DNA of 64,000 bases from Elymus sibiricus (lineage: Eukaryota; Streptophyta; Magnoliopsida; Poales; Poaceae), in the NCBI GenBank assembly GCA_039707655.1, contig CM077670.1, forward strand, positions 144,130,001-144,194,000, given 5' to 3'. The notes below the pieces were generated by a model, which was not told the DNA's origin, ran no database searches, and saw only the letters and a list, made by a program, of their open reading frames with translations. Of this stretch, positions 23,507 through 33,967 are shown piece after piece (the stretch's first letter is position 1; each line of letters begins with the position of its first letter). The position numbers and the translations under genes were made by a program.

Positions 23507-24870
23507 TCAACGGTGAGCTCGACTCCATGCTCGAGCTGCTCGACCTTGCTGACAAGTGCGCCAATGCTGAAGAAGGCCGCCTCTTCGTCCACAACGACCC
23601 CGACGCGGTGCTCGACACCGTCAAGGCCAAGAGCAAGGACGTCAAGCGCAAGGGCCCTGTCGTGCTTGCGGTGGAGCCCGAGCAGAAGCGCGGCCGCGAC
23701 CTCGACGAGCCTAGAAAGGACAACCGGCCACTCTGCGCTTTTCACAATGTCCGCTCCCACAGTACCGAAGACTGTCATGAGCTCAAGCTGCTCCGCGACG
23801 AGCGCCAGGGCCGCCGAGACGACCGCAACGGCCGCGGTGCCAGCCGCGGAGGTGTCCACAGCGGCAACCGCTGGGACAGCCGCAATAGCAGTGGCGGCTA
23901 CCGCCAGGGCTGGCGCGATCAGCCTCGTGAGGCCGCCTGGCGCGATCAGCCTCGTGAGGCCTCTTGGCGCGACCAGCCTCGTGAGGCGAATCCTCAGGCC
24001 AATGCTGCTCTCCCGCCGCTGCCACCGCCACCCCGGAGGAACAACATCAACCAGCCTGACGAGGGCGCTGGGGGCTACCAGGAGCCTCGCGCGGTCGCTT
24101 GCATCCTCGACGGGTCCCAAGCCCCCGCGTCCATCCGCCACTTCAAGCAACTCTCTCACGAGGTGTACGCCGCCCTCCCGAGGCCTGAGGTTGCGCGGCC
24201 CCCCAAGTGGTCACAGTACGCCATCACCTTCGACAACAAGGACCACCCCAAGTCCACGGCCTCTGCAGGCGCGCTCCCCATGCTGTGCACTCCCACCATC
24301 AGCAACGTCGCGGTCACCAAGACCCTCATCGACGGGGGTGCCGGCCTCAACGTACTCTCCATCGAGACCTTCGAGACGCTCCAGGTGCCCTACGACCAGT
24401 TGATGCCGACCAGGCCCTTCTCCAGAGTGACCGATGGCTCCACCATCCCGCTGGGGCAGGTGCGCCCCCCCGTCACCTTCGGCACCCGCAAGAACTACCA
24501 CACCGAGCTCATGGACTTCGACGTGGCGCACATCGTCCTGCCTTACAACACCATTTTGGGCTACCCGGCTCTCACCAAGTTCATGGCGGCCACTCATCAC
24601 GCCTACAACGTCCTCAAGATGCCCGGCTGCAGCGGCATCATGACCGTCGCTTGCGACGAGAAAGACGCGGCCAGCACCCTCGAGCATGCCTACAAGGCTG
24701 CCGCTGTCGCGCACCCGGCCGACGAGGACGCGGCCGTGCCTTTAGAGGCCGCTCCCGCGAAGAAGAAGCAACTGTTCTCTCAGGACCGCGCCGAGACGAA
24801 GAAGGTGTCGGTGGACAGCAGCGGCTCCGGCCCCGCCTTCACCATCGGCACAGGCCTCCCTCCCGCATAG
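23507..24870 (+). CDS. Gag C-terminus and protease of element D
   Basis: One open frame covering the C-terminal Gag, a knuckle-like CAFHNVRSHSTEDC motif, and three tandem 8-residue repeats of the WRDQPREA type (about 23917-23990). The protease follows, with active site DGGAGLNVLS and the later ILGYPAL motif. It ends at TAG (24868-24870) just before the reverse transcriptase, which continues in the same frame, so the stop probably interrupts a once continuous gag-pol. Confidence 0.8.
23917..23990 (+). repeat. Three 24-bp coding repeats
   Basis: Tandem units encoding WRDQPREA with small changes between copies. Each unit contains a near-palindromic CCTCGTGAGG. Confidence 0.85.
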
Positions 24871-25416
24871 GAAAGCGCGCTCGTCACCTTCCTTCGGGCA
24901 AACTCGGATGTTTTCGCCTGGAAAGCATCCGACTTGTCCGGTGTGCCGAGGGAGGTGATCGAGCACCACTTAGCGGTGTGCCCCAATGCACGCCCAGTCA
25001 AGCAGAAAGCACGGCGCCAGGCGCCAGAGAAGCAAGAGTTCATCGTCAAGGAAGTCCAGAAGCTCCAGGAAACCGGAGTCGTTCGTGAGGTGCGCCATCC
25101 TGAATGGCTCGCCAACCCAGTCGCCGTCCCCAAGAAGGGCGGCAAGGAACGCATGTGCGTCGACTTCACCAGCCTCAACAAGTCCTGCCCTCAAGATCTC
25201 TTCCAGCCGCCTAGGATTGGCCAAGGCGTTGGTCCCACCGTCGGCGGCATGTGCATGCCTTTCGGGCTGAGGAACGCCTGCGCCTCCTTCCAGAGGCTGG
25301 CGCTCTTCGCGCCAGGGCCTCATGAGCCCCCTGTTCCCCGCGAGCTCCCAGCGCCTCGCGAGCCCCCTGGCTCCGGAGGAGCGGACTCCCTTGGCACGCC
25401 TCGCCAAGTGGACTGA
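24871..25416 (+). pseudogene. Clipped reverse transcriptase of element D
   Basis: N-terminal reverse transcriptase motifs are present (GVPREVIEHHLAVCP, HPEWLANPVAVPKKG, CVDFTSLNKSCPQD). The reading then jumps from PPRIGQGVG to MCMPFGLRNACASFQRL, skipping the block that holds the first catalytic aspartate in element F. After about 25310 no polymerase sequence remains, and the YMDD box is absent. In frame with the protease before the TAG at 24868. It cannot be an active polymerase. Confidence 0.8.
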
Positions 25417-26672
25417 CGTCGCTACAGCGCGGTTCTGCCAGCTGCGTCCGGCGCGTCGCCTCACGCGGCCCTCGCTGCTTTGCGCCACGCCTCTCACTCC
25501 TTCGGAACTCTTCCGCCAAGGTGATGTTGTTTAAATGTGGCTGAGGGCGCCCCACGGGCTGCACCAACCTCAAGCTGATCCGTGCCGGACACGGCAGCCT
25601 AGCCTCTATCTTTTCGTTGTGTAATGGATTCTGCTGATTCTACCTTAATGAGCTATGTTACCTGCTTAATTCCCTGTTAAGTTCGATGCCGCCCGAGAGC
25701 GTCGCACGCTCGCGACCCCTCCCCTGACCGATTTCGTGAGCGGGGGCTAGGCACGGTGTCTGTGCTCGGGTCCGTCCCTGTAGTACTGTCAAACCCAAGC
25801 GACTGAGCTCTGGCTCGCGGGCCTGCTCCTGTGCACGCCACCTCACCAAGGTCCTTGGTGCCTTATCTCCTCACGCAACGGCCACGGGCGAGTTAGCGAG
25901 CGCGTGCCGCTCCCCCCATTGTGAAATCTGTCAACATGCAGTCCCTCAGGAGGCGAGCTGCGTGAGGCACTCGCGGGCGGCCTCTCGCGAGCCAGCCTCG
26001 CGAGGCGGAGACTCTTCGAGCGACGAGCCTCATGAGCACCCCTCGTGCGCACGCCTCGCGGGCTGCGCGAGCCCCTCATGAGCTGTGGCCCGCCCGACAC
26101 CGCTCTCCGCCAAAAGCTAAGTCTGACTACCTCGCGAGACGCCCTTACCATCACTCAAGCTCTCTCCCCTCGCGATCCCGCTGGGTGCTAGCATTTTTTC
26201 TTCTGCGTAAGCCGCTTGCACGCCAAAGGGGGGCTTCCCGAGCATCGCGCCTCAGGAGCCCTCACTAGCTCACGGTGCCCCTTACCTCCTGGCCTTGTCC
26301 GGGCATCGCGACCGGACATACCAGTGGCGGCTGAAGCTTGCTCGGGGGCTGGGTCCTAACGGCGTAGAGCGCTAGGGCGAACAAAGAAAAAAAAACCAGC
26401 CTCACGAGAGGACTTCGGGAGAGAATGCATACAACCCCATGTCACAAAAGCATTAAGTTAAACATAAGAAGATACTGTTTCACGCCCCCGCGGGGTTACA
26501 TCGGTTCAATGCAGGAAAATGAAAGAAGGGGCCTGGGCGAGGCACCGTCGCCCTCAAGACTCTAGCGCAGGGTGCCGCGCGCATCCCCAAGCAGGCGCTA
26601 CGGGCACGAGCGGCTCCGTCACCGTGCGCACAATGCCACCGCCATCGGTTCCGGAGCCCTCGCCGCGCGTGC
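25417..26672 (+). mobile_element. GC-rich non-coding block of element D
   Basis: No ORF I can support. It is dense in near-palindromic CCTCGCGAGG/CTCATGAG motifs (for example 25318-25365, 25950-26075, 26130-26140, 26398-26410). It fills the place where RNase H and integrase would lie and ends at the 3' end of the antisense B3 ORF. Confidence 0.6.
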
Positions 26673-27332
26673 CTAGTCGGAGTCCTCGTCCTCGCTCTTG
26701 ACGCGGGGGGAGCCGCCGTCGCTTCCGCCCCCACCGAAGGGGGCGACACCGTCGGAGGAGCCGTCCTCGCTGGAGGAGCCGCTGTAGCTATCCTCGCTCT
26801 CCGCGCAGCACTCCAGGCGGCTGCCGAAGAGCCCGAAGATCTTCACGAAGAGCGTGGCGGCCCCGTCGTACTTGAACTGGAGGACGTGCCCCCGTTTTAA
26901 GCCACGGGCGAGGGCGAACGACTTCCACCCCTGCCTCAGGAACATGAAGCCCGAGGGGGTGAGCTCCGTCGCCACCCAGGAAGGGCCGTTGCAGCAACCG
27001 TCGGCCTGCACCCACAGGCCCAAGGGCGCGCGGTCCGCCATCGCCGCCGCGAAAGAGTCTGGGAGCCGGAGCCATGTGAAGGGGCTACGGTGCATGTTCA
27101 CAATGAACTCATGCGCCGCCTCCGCCGAGTGGCTCCCCGCCTGGGGCGGAAGTGCAGCCGCTCTGCCGCGGCCGCCTCGGCCCCGCGCGCCTCGCCCTCC
27201 GCATCCACGAGCGGCACTCCTTCCACGATCGCTAGGCCCGGCGCCGGCAGCCATCGGGGAGCGCCCGCATCCCCGGGGAGGAACCTGAGATGCGGCTGCA
27301 GAAGCACGGCCACGGCCTCTCCCCCTCGCCAT
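26673..27332 (-). CDS. B3-type DNA-binding domain protein, antisense in element D
   Basis: An unbroken ORF of 219 codons on the strand opposite to gag-pol, starting MARGRGRGRA at 27332. Residues 1-60 are Arg/Gly-rich and basic. Residues about 75-175 read like a plant B3 (REM-like) domain: EFIVNMHRSPFTWLRLP at the start, then GFMFLRQGWKSFA, then GHVLQFKYDG, then LFVKIFG. Residues 177-219 are Ser/Asp/Glu-rich and end in VKSEDEDSD. B3 domains bind DNA in plant transcription factors; here it could act in the nucleus on element or host DNA (inference). ATG lies 84 bases after a TATA box. No intron is needed. Chance retention of 219 open codons in this GC-rich DNA is possible, but the motif order is not. 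Confidence 0.75.
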   Translation of the reverse strand: MARGRGRGRASAAASQVPPRGCGRSPMAAGAGPSDRGRSAARGCGGRGARGRGGRGRAAALPPQAGSHSAEAAHEFIVNMHRSPFTWLRLPDSFAAAMADRAPLGLWVQADGCCNGPSWVATELTPSGFMFLRQGWKSFALARGLKRGHVLQFKYDGAATLFVKIFGLFGSRLECCAESEDSYSGSSSEDGSSDGVAPFGGGGSDGGSPRVKSEDEDSD

Positions 27333-27415
27333 CTCTTCGGCAATTCTCGCAAGAGAATAGAGGAAGCTGGGGGAAGAAGAAGATGGGTGAAGGACTCCGG
27401 TTCTCCTCTCCCCCT

Positions 27416-27422
27416 CTTTATA
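27416..27422 (-). promoter_or_regulatory. TATA box of the antisense B3 gene
   Basis: TATAAAG on the minus strand, 84 bases before the B3 start codon and followed by a CT-rich leader. It lies inside element D between the B3 ORF and the 3' LTR and points away from the LTR, so the gene probably has its own promoter. Confidence 0.65.
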
Positions 27423-27670
27423 TTCGGCGCGGAGCCCCCCTCGTCGCTCCGCCTTCTCCGGCGTTGGGGATTGAAGCGGCGACGTATGAAGGAAAGCAAT
27501 GATGGCCTCGCGGTGCCGCGCCAGGATTTATGTCAGTGCGGCAGTTCCCAAGGCGTCGTGGGGAAGTGGGGGCGTCCCCCGTCACATCGTGCTCCACGCG
27601 TCGCGCCTGGCCGCAGGCGGTTAGGGCCCGCGCCGTTTCGCCCCTCTGTAGGCGGGAACGTGCGCGCCGT

Positions 27671-27685
27671 GGGCCCGGGGGCTAC
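27671..27685 (+). other. Polypurine tract of element D
   Basis: GGGCCCGGGGGCTAC directly before the 3' LTR; element E ends with a similar GGGGGCTAC. Confidence 0.65.
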
Positions 27686-28632
27686 TGTCGGGCCCATGGA
27701 ACCCGGGGTATCCAGGCCCGTCTGCCTTCGGCCCAGGGCGCAACGCCAGGCGTGGGCCCAACGGGCCGTCGCCAGCGAGCATCTCATCAAGACCCCTCAT
27801 GAGGCCCCGGCCTCCTGAGGCCCCCTCCTCAGGGAGTAGCAAGCGACGCTCAGCATCACCTTCAATGGCCTCGCGAGGTCCCCTCACGAGGCGGCTTCCC
27901 GAGTAGCCTCGCGAGGCGGCTTTCCGAGGCGGCCTCCCGAGGCCCCCTCCCGCAGGCGTTCGAGACGAAAGCCGTTCGGCGTGCCGCACGGTCCTGGAGC
28001 CCATCACGTGGGTGACGCGCGCGGCGACGAGCAGCAGCAGAGGCCGCGCCAGCAGGCGCGGATGAAGATGTTTTCCTCTTTTGTGTTAAGGAAGCAGGGC
28101 CAGCTATCTACTCCCCAAAGCAACCCCAAAGGTTGCCCAATCGGCGAAGGAAGACCAAGACGATGGGCGCGCAGGGCGGAGGTCATCACCGAGCCCACCA
28201 GCGCGTCATGGATCATGCTTTGGCACGCGAACACCACCTTTAGTCAGGATAGCCTGAGCGCCTGTCCCCTTTCAAAATCGCCAAGTGTGGCAACCCTTCC
28301 CACCTAAGCTTTGAGGGGGAAGAGGACCAAGGCTGATATAAAGGAGCAGTGCTGCCACCGTAGAAAAGGATTCGATTTCCAGGATTCGATTCCCTTGTCT
28401 TCAACCTTGTACACAAGAACTCTCTTGCCCCCAATAATCCCAACCAAGCAGGAGTAGGGTCTTACACCGCAAGGTGGCCCGAACCTAGGTAAACTGCTGA
28501 GTCATCGCCGTCCGTCGCAAGCGCGCTCTCGCCGTAGTCTCGCCGTAGCTTAGCCGTGATAAGAGATGAAGCAGTAGAACGAGCTCACCCCAGTGTTCGA
28601 ACCTTTGGGTCCCCGGAGCCCGACTTCCGACA
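27686..28632 (+). repeat. 3' LTR of element D (947 bp)
   Basis: Same ends and length as the 5' LTR, with about 22 differences by eye. Followed by target duplication CCTAC and the resumed WHAM-like 3' region. Confidence 0.95.
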
Positions 28633-28637
28633 CCTAC

Positions 28638-29631
28638 CTACATGCGGTATTACTCTGCCGTTCCAAGTAAATTTGCATGTGCCATCTCTAATCATTCAAA
28701 TAAGCATCTGTTTTGTGTGCCTGTACCGCTCATGGAGTGACAAGGTGGTCAATATCTTCCATGCTAAGCGGGTTGCTCTCATGAAGAGAGTTTGTTCACT
28801 CATCTTGCACGAGAGAGGCTGGTACTAGGGATGCCCAGTCGTGTTAAACAAAAACAAAGAAAAATATAATAAACAAGACTCCCCCTAGAAAGTTGATTGT
28901 TTGGAGGGCACCCGAGGATTCGACTAGCCATGGCTTGTGTTTGTATGGTTGAGGGGGAGTAAAACCTTTACCATCCTGCTTGGGAACTGCTGATAATGTG
29001 TTTAGCATGGAAGATATCGATATCCTTTATTGAGACATTGACAGGAAAAGCACAGCTCTCAAAATGTATTCATCTCTGTTTAAACTTTGAGCTCTGGCAC
29101 CGCTGCAAATCTCTACTTCCCTCTGTGAAGGGGCCTTTCCATTTACTTTCATGTTATTTACTTTTATTGTTGAGTCATCACCTTATCTTTCAAGCACTAA
29201 CTTTGAGAGTGCTATTGTCATCCTTAGTTTAACATGCATTGAGTCTAGTTAATGTTGGAAATGAGCATGACTGGATCTCTTCTACCCTGAATTATAATGT
29301 TTAGTCGCTGCTTGAACTTCGGAGGTGCTCTGCATTTATGTTTTGCGGTCTCAGAAAGGGCTAGCGAGATACCATGTTATCATATCATGATTGTTTTGAC
29401 AAATTGTTGGCATCCGAGATAACTTATTATTGCTCGCTAGTTCATTATGTTATTGTCATGAGTAAATGTGAGATCTAAGTGTTATCATTCATATGGTTAG
29501 TTCATAATCTTTGCTGAAAACTTGAATACTAGTTAAGCATGTAAACAGCAACAAAACAAAAGAGTTTGTAAAAGTTTTTCTTCGTCACTTTCAGTTTGTC
29601 AACTGAATTGCTTGAGGACAAGCAATGAGTT
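28638..29631 (+). mobile_element. 3' non-coding region of the WHAM-like element, right part
   Basis: Continues the sequence interrupted at 21385. No coding signal. Ends at the polypurine tract 29632-29645. Confidence 0.65.
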
Positions 29632-29645
29632 AAGCTTGGGGGAGT
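29632..29645 (+). other. Polypurine tract of the WHAM-like element
   Basis: AAGCTTGGGGGAGT immediately before the LTR start TGATACGTCCC. Confidence 0.8.
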
Positions 29646-30585
29646 TGATACGTCCCAAATGTATCTACTTTTCCAAACACTTTTGCTCTTGTTTTGGACT
29701 CTAATTTGCATGATTTGAATGAAACTAACCCGGACTTACGTTGTTTTCAGTAGAACTACCATGTTGTTATTTTTGTGCAGAAATAAAAGTTCTCGGATTG
29801 GGCTGAAAACTTACAGAGAATTTTTTTGGAATATATAAAAATTATTGGCGACAAGATCTGCTGGAAGGGGACCACCACGGAGCCACGAGCTCAGGTGCCC
29901 CCCCCCCCCCAAGGCACGCCACATGAGGTCGTGGGTCCCACAAACCTCCGTTTGCCCTAACTCTAACTCCATAAGTACCGTCTCGCAGGGGAAAAAATCA
30001 GAGAGAAGGAATCATCACGTTTTACAATACGGAGCCACCGCCACCTCCTGTTCTTCATCTGGAGGGCTGATCTGGAGTCCATTCGGGGCTCCGGAGAGGG
30101 GGATTCGTCGCCGTCGTCATCACCAACCCTTCTTCATCAACAATTCCATGATGCTCACCGCTGGGCATGAGTAATTCCTTCGTAAGCTTGCTAGACGGTG
30201 ATGGAGTTGGATGAGATTTGTCATGTAATCGAGTCAATTTGTTAGGGCTTGATCCCTAGTATCCACTATGTTCTGAGATTGATGTTGCTATGACTTTTCT
30301 ATGCTTAATGATGGTCAATATGGCCCAAGTGCCACGATTTCAGATCTGAACCTATTATGTTTTCACGAATATAAATGTGTTTTGGATCCTATCTTGCAAG
30401 TTGTATGCACCTATTATGTGTTATGATCCGCAGACCCCAAGGTGACAATAATTGGGATTCACTCCGGTGATGAAAGTAGTATGAGGAGTCCATGTATTCA
30501 CTATGCGTTAATGCTTTGTTCCGGTTCTCTATAAAAAGGAGGCCTTAATATCCCTTAGATTTCCTTATGGACCCCGCTGCCACAG

Positions 30586-31651
30586 TGATGCGGAGCATCC
30601 TACGGACATCACCATGTCCAGAGTCCGTTGGGCAAGTGACACGTGCGACATCCACTTCACATACATAAAGGTGAATCATCTCCTTTACACGTGCTCACTT
30701 GACCCCTTCGAGGATGGTATACTACTTGACACGTCTCCCGTGTGCATGCATAGGTATTGTCGGAGCTTCACGGAAGAAGCGGAGGAGTTCAAGTGCAAGG
30801 GAATAACTACACCATCCACGAGGGAATCATGGAAGAGACGACGGAAGAAGACGGAGCTGCTAAAGTTACAGCTGTCGGACATCCGGGCCAAGGCCGGACA
30901 TCCGGCGCCGGCGCGGACGAGAAGGGCAGCAACAACTAGCGGCCGAAAAGCATCAGCGGCCGGACATCTGGCGCCACATCGACCACCCGGACATCCGGAC
31001 AGCCCCCAGAAATCCAGCCAGAAGAGACCAGAAGCGAGGCCACAAAATGGCCGGACATCTGGCCCGTGCCCCGGACATCCGGCGCCTCATGAGAGCCCAG
31101 ACATCCGGCCCCCCAGCCAGACATCCGGCGCCTGCCTGCGCACACGGTCGGGCCCGAGGCCCATGTATCTCTCTCCCACTTACCCCTTCGTGGCTTGTAC
31201 TATCAATAGACCTTCCCCTCCTCCATTCTAGGGTTATCTAAGATTAAAACTACACATTGGAGCTTAGCTCATGTACCTCCCCTTGTGGGATTCCTCATCA
31301 GGGAGAAGACTCCATTGGAGTGCAAGGCCTCCATATGGAGAAGATCCCTAGTGGATACAAGACCTCCACATGTGGAGAAGGATCTATCTAGATCATCAAG
31401 ACCTCATCTCCTCATGGATTTGGGATGACCTCTACCTTGTATCTTTCCCTTTGATTGTTCATGTACCTTGTGGATCTTATGTATTTGTGAGTCTAGTGGA
31501 TGTGTGATTGGACTTGTTCTTGAGTGTTTCCTCTTGTGATTTCCCCCTCTTGTTCTTCGTGTTCGTCGTGTTCTTCGCGTTCCTCCTCGTAGCCCCTCCA
31601 ATTCGTGAACATCGGGACAAATTAGGGTACTTTGGCCCGTACCCTACATCA
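30586..31651 (+). mobile_element. H: probable solo LTR (1066 bp)
   Basis: Begins TGATGCGGAGC and ends CCCTACATCA, with inverted TGATG/CATCA ends. It interrupts the WHAM-like LTR, whose sequence resumes at 31657. Flanks are CACAG (30581-30585) and CACGA (31652-31656), an imperfect 5-bp duplication. No PBS, tract or coding sequence is present. Eight copies of a GACATCYGG motif lie at 30877-31130. Orientation is inferred from leader-like sequence near its right end. Confidence 0.6.
30877..31131. repeat. Cluster of eight RGACATCYGG motifs
   Basis: CCGGACATCCGG and close variants recur with irregular spacing near 30877, 30894, 30961, 30987, 31051, 31071, 31099 and 31119. The core GGACATCCGG is partly palindromic. 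They lie in the presumed promoter half of H. Confidence 0.8.
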
Positions 31652-32113
31652 CACGAGAGGGTAGGATAAAAGATGGCATGCAAGTTCTTATTATAAGCAC
31701 GTATGACTATATACAAAATACATGCCTACATTAAGTTGATGAATTGGAGCTATTGTGTATCGCTCTAGGTTGTCACTATTACATGATGAATGTCATCCAA
31801 CGCAATTATCCATCGCTGATCCAATGCCTATGCTTTTCTCATATTGATCTTTGCTAAGTTACTACTATTGCTACTGCTGTTACAATCACTACAAAACTGC
31901 TACTGTTCCAGTTACTATTACTATCAAAACTATCAAACTACTGTGCTACTGAATACTTTGCTGCAGATATTTAGCTCTCCAGGTGTGGTTGAATTGAAAA
32001 CTCAACTACTAAGGCTTATAAATATTCTTTGGCTCCCCTTGTGTCGAATCAATAAATTGGGTGAAATACTACCCGCGAAGACTGTCTCGATCCCCTATAC
32101 TTGTGGGTTATCA

Positions 32114-33218
32114 TGGCGTAGCCACCGTTCATCATCGGTACACATGTTACGCTAGATCATTGCACATCCTGGTACACCGCCAGAGGCATTCATATGTAGT
32201 CATCTTTTTCATTTTATCGAGTTGTAAGAAAATAAAAGTGTGATGATCATCATTTTTAGAGCATGCCCCAGTGAGGAAAAGAATGGTGGAGACTTATGAG
32301 TCCCCGAAAAAGTGGGGAGAAGGTCCATGAGACTGTTCTAAAAAAAAGAAGAAAAAAGAAAAAAATAGAAAACAAGAAGAAGAAAAAATGAGAGAAAAAG
32401 AGAAAAGGGGCATGCTACTATCCTTTTACCACACTTGTGCTTCAGAGTAGCACCATGTACTTCATATAGAGAGTTTTCATATACTTCATGACTATGCTAG
32501 TGGGATCTTTACATTATAGAACTTGGCTTGTATATTCCGATGAAGAGCTTCCTCAAATGCTCGAGGTCTTCATGAGCAAGCAAGTTGGATGCACACCCAC
32601 TTACCTGCATTAGGAGAGCTTTCATACACTTATTGCTCTAGTGCATCCGTTGCATGGCGATCCCTACTCCTTACATTGACATCGATCATAAGGCCTTCTC
32701 CATTGCCTAATGGTCAGTTGCGTTGATGCAAGACTTTCTTCGTTTTTGTCTTCTTAAACCCTAATCATTATTCTATCTTTCCCTTAAGTGCGAGGCATAG
32801 GCTTGCGCTCAGCTCTGCATAGGTAGTTGGGTGGTTTAATAATGCAGACAGACAACCTTGCTATTGTACCTGGTATGCCTTGGGTTGGTGTTTTTGAAGC
32901 GATCGTTGATGCATGATTTCTTTGTCTATGATAGTCATTGCTATGTTCCCAACATAATATTGACATTCTCTCTAAACCCTTTGGCAATGGGAATTTGGAC
33001 TCCACAAAAATATTTCCTCTTTCTTGACCTCCATGGAAATGGAACTAAGAGGATTGCAGGTATTACTCCCATGCTAGCTAACTTTTGCAAACTTGCAAGA
33101 TGAACATGGATATCACTTTTGGACTTTGGTTTTCAATGTGTGCTTAGAGTTAGCAACAATGAGCTTAGATAGTCAACCTTCTTACTCGAGGACGAGCAAG
33201 GTTTAAGCTTGGGGAGGT
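32114..33218 (+). mobile_element. 3' internal region of element G
   Basis: Non-coding. The first 200 bases are homologous, in reverse orientation, to about 9480-9690 of the tandem element, so G and the tandem share their 3' region. Contains a long purine tract at 32336-32412 and ends at a polypurine tract TTTAAGCTTGGGGAGG (33203-33218). Confidence 0.7.
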
Positions 33219-33437
33219 TGATAGCTCCATATTTTACGCATTTTTAGAGCTCATTTATTGCACATTATCTCTGTATATCAAGTCATATCATGTTCCATTG
33301 AGCCAATTACATGTCCATATGCATGATTTTGAGTTTTTATCCTTTTCACCGCGAGCATTGCATAATCTTTATTCTTTGTTAGTTTTATTAGTTTTCTTTG
33401 TATTTGTTTGTCTTGTAGGTGAGATGGACTTCCCAAG

Positions 33438-33923
33438 TGAGGGTGTCCCGGACTAGGGGGTACTCGGGCTGCCGGCCTATCTCTCATAGGCCGGGCTTGT
33501 GGGCCGCCTTCTACTCGTCGATGGAAGGCCAGATTGTGGGCGACCCCGTGTATCAGAAGGAAACCTCCGAAGACTTGGCGTCTCCTCCAAGGAATAATTG
33601 GCGTGGCCGCATGTTTATCCCCTGATGGTAACCGACTATATGTAACCATAGGACCCTCTGGTGTCTATATAAACCAGAGGGTTTAGTCCGTAGAGGATCA
33701 TCATATACATTGCCTAGGGTTTAGCCCATCCGATCTTGAGGTAGATCAACTCTATAACCTTCAAACAATCCCATCAATATAATCTAGCAGGACATAGGGT
33801 ATTACCTCTTCGAGAGGGCCCGAACCTGGGTAAATCGCCGTCTCTACGTTCCCTGTTACCCACTGATTCCTAGACCCACAGTTCGGATCCCCTAGCCGAG
33901 ATCTGCCGGTTTTGGTACCGACA
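33438..33923 (+). repeat. 5' LTR of element E (486 bp)
   Basis: TGAGGGTGTCCCGGACTAGG to TTTGGTACCGACA, flanked on the left by CCAAG. Confidence 0.95.
33666..33673 (+). promoter_or_regulatory. TATA box of element E LTR
   Basis: TATATAAA in the 5' LTR, repeated at 43758-43765 in the 3' LTR, followed by the typical AGAGGGTTTAGTCC leader. Confidence 0.7.
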
Positions 33924-33924
33924 T

Positions 33925-33942
33925 TGGTGCTTTCATTGAGAG
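33925..33942 (+). other. Primer-binding site of element E
   Basis: TGGTGCTTTCATTGAGAG one base after the LTR. The tRNA is not assigned. Confidence 0.55.
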
Positions 33943-33967
33943 TTCCGCCGTGGGTCATCAAGGATCA

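Larger units (their letters stand above)
21386..28632 (+). mobile_element. Element D: Tat-type Ty3/gypsy element with an antisense B3 gene
   Basis: Complete element of 7247 bp with two 947-bp LTRs (TGTCGGGCC to TTCCGACA) and a perfect 5-bp target duplication CCTAC (21381-21385 and 28633-28637). Internal order: PBS, gag, protease, clipped reverse transcriptase, GC-rich non-coding block, antisense B3-domain ORF, polypurine tract. Most of reverse transcriptase and all of RNase H and integrase are missing, so it is non-autonomous. The LTRs differ at about 22 positions by eye, a fairly young insertion. Its PBS and pol resemble element F, a possible relative of its helper. Confidence 0.95.
29646..32113 (+). 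repeat. 3' LTR of the WHAM-like element, split by H
   Basis: Starts TGATACGTCCCAAATGTATC and ends CTTGTGGGTTATCA. Net length is about 1.4 kb once the 1066-bp insert H and its duplication are removed. It carries a run of 13 C at 29898-29910. After 32113 the sequence is internal 3' region of element G, matching the tandem's 3' region in reverse at 9690, so this element was inserted into G. Confidence 0.85.

Noticed and set aside
30614..31231. 205-codon plus-strand ORF in H
   Set aside because: Covers the GACATCYGG box cluster and leader; repetitive Pro/Arg/Ser-rich product without a domain; lies in a solo LTR.
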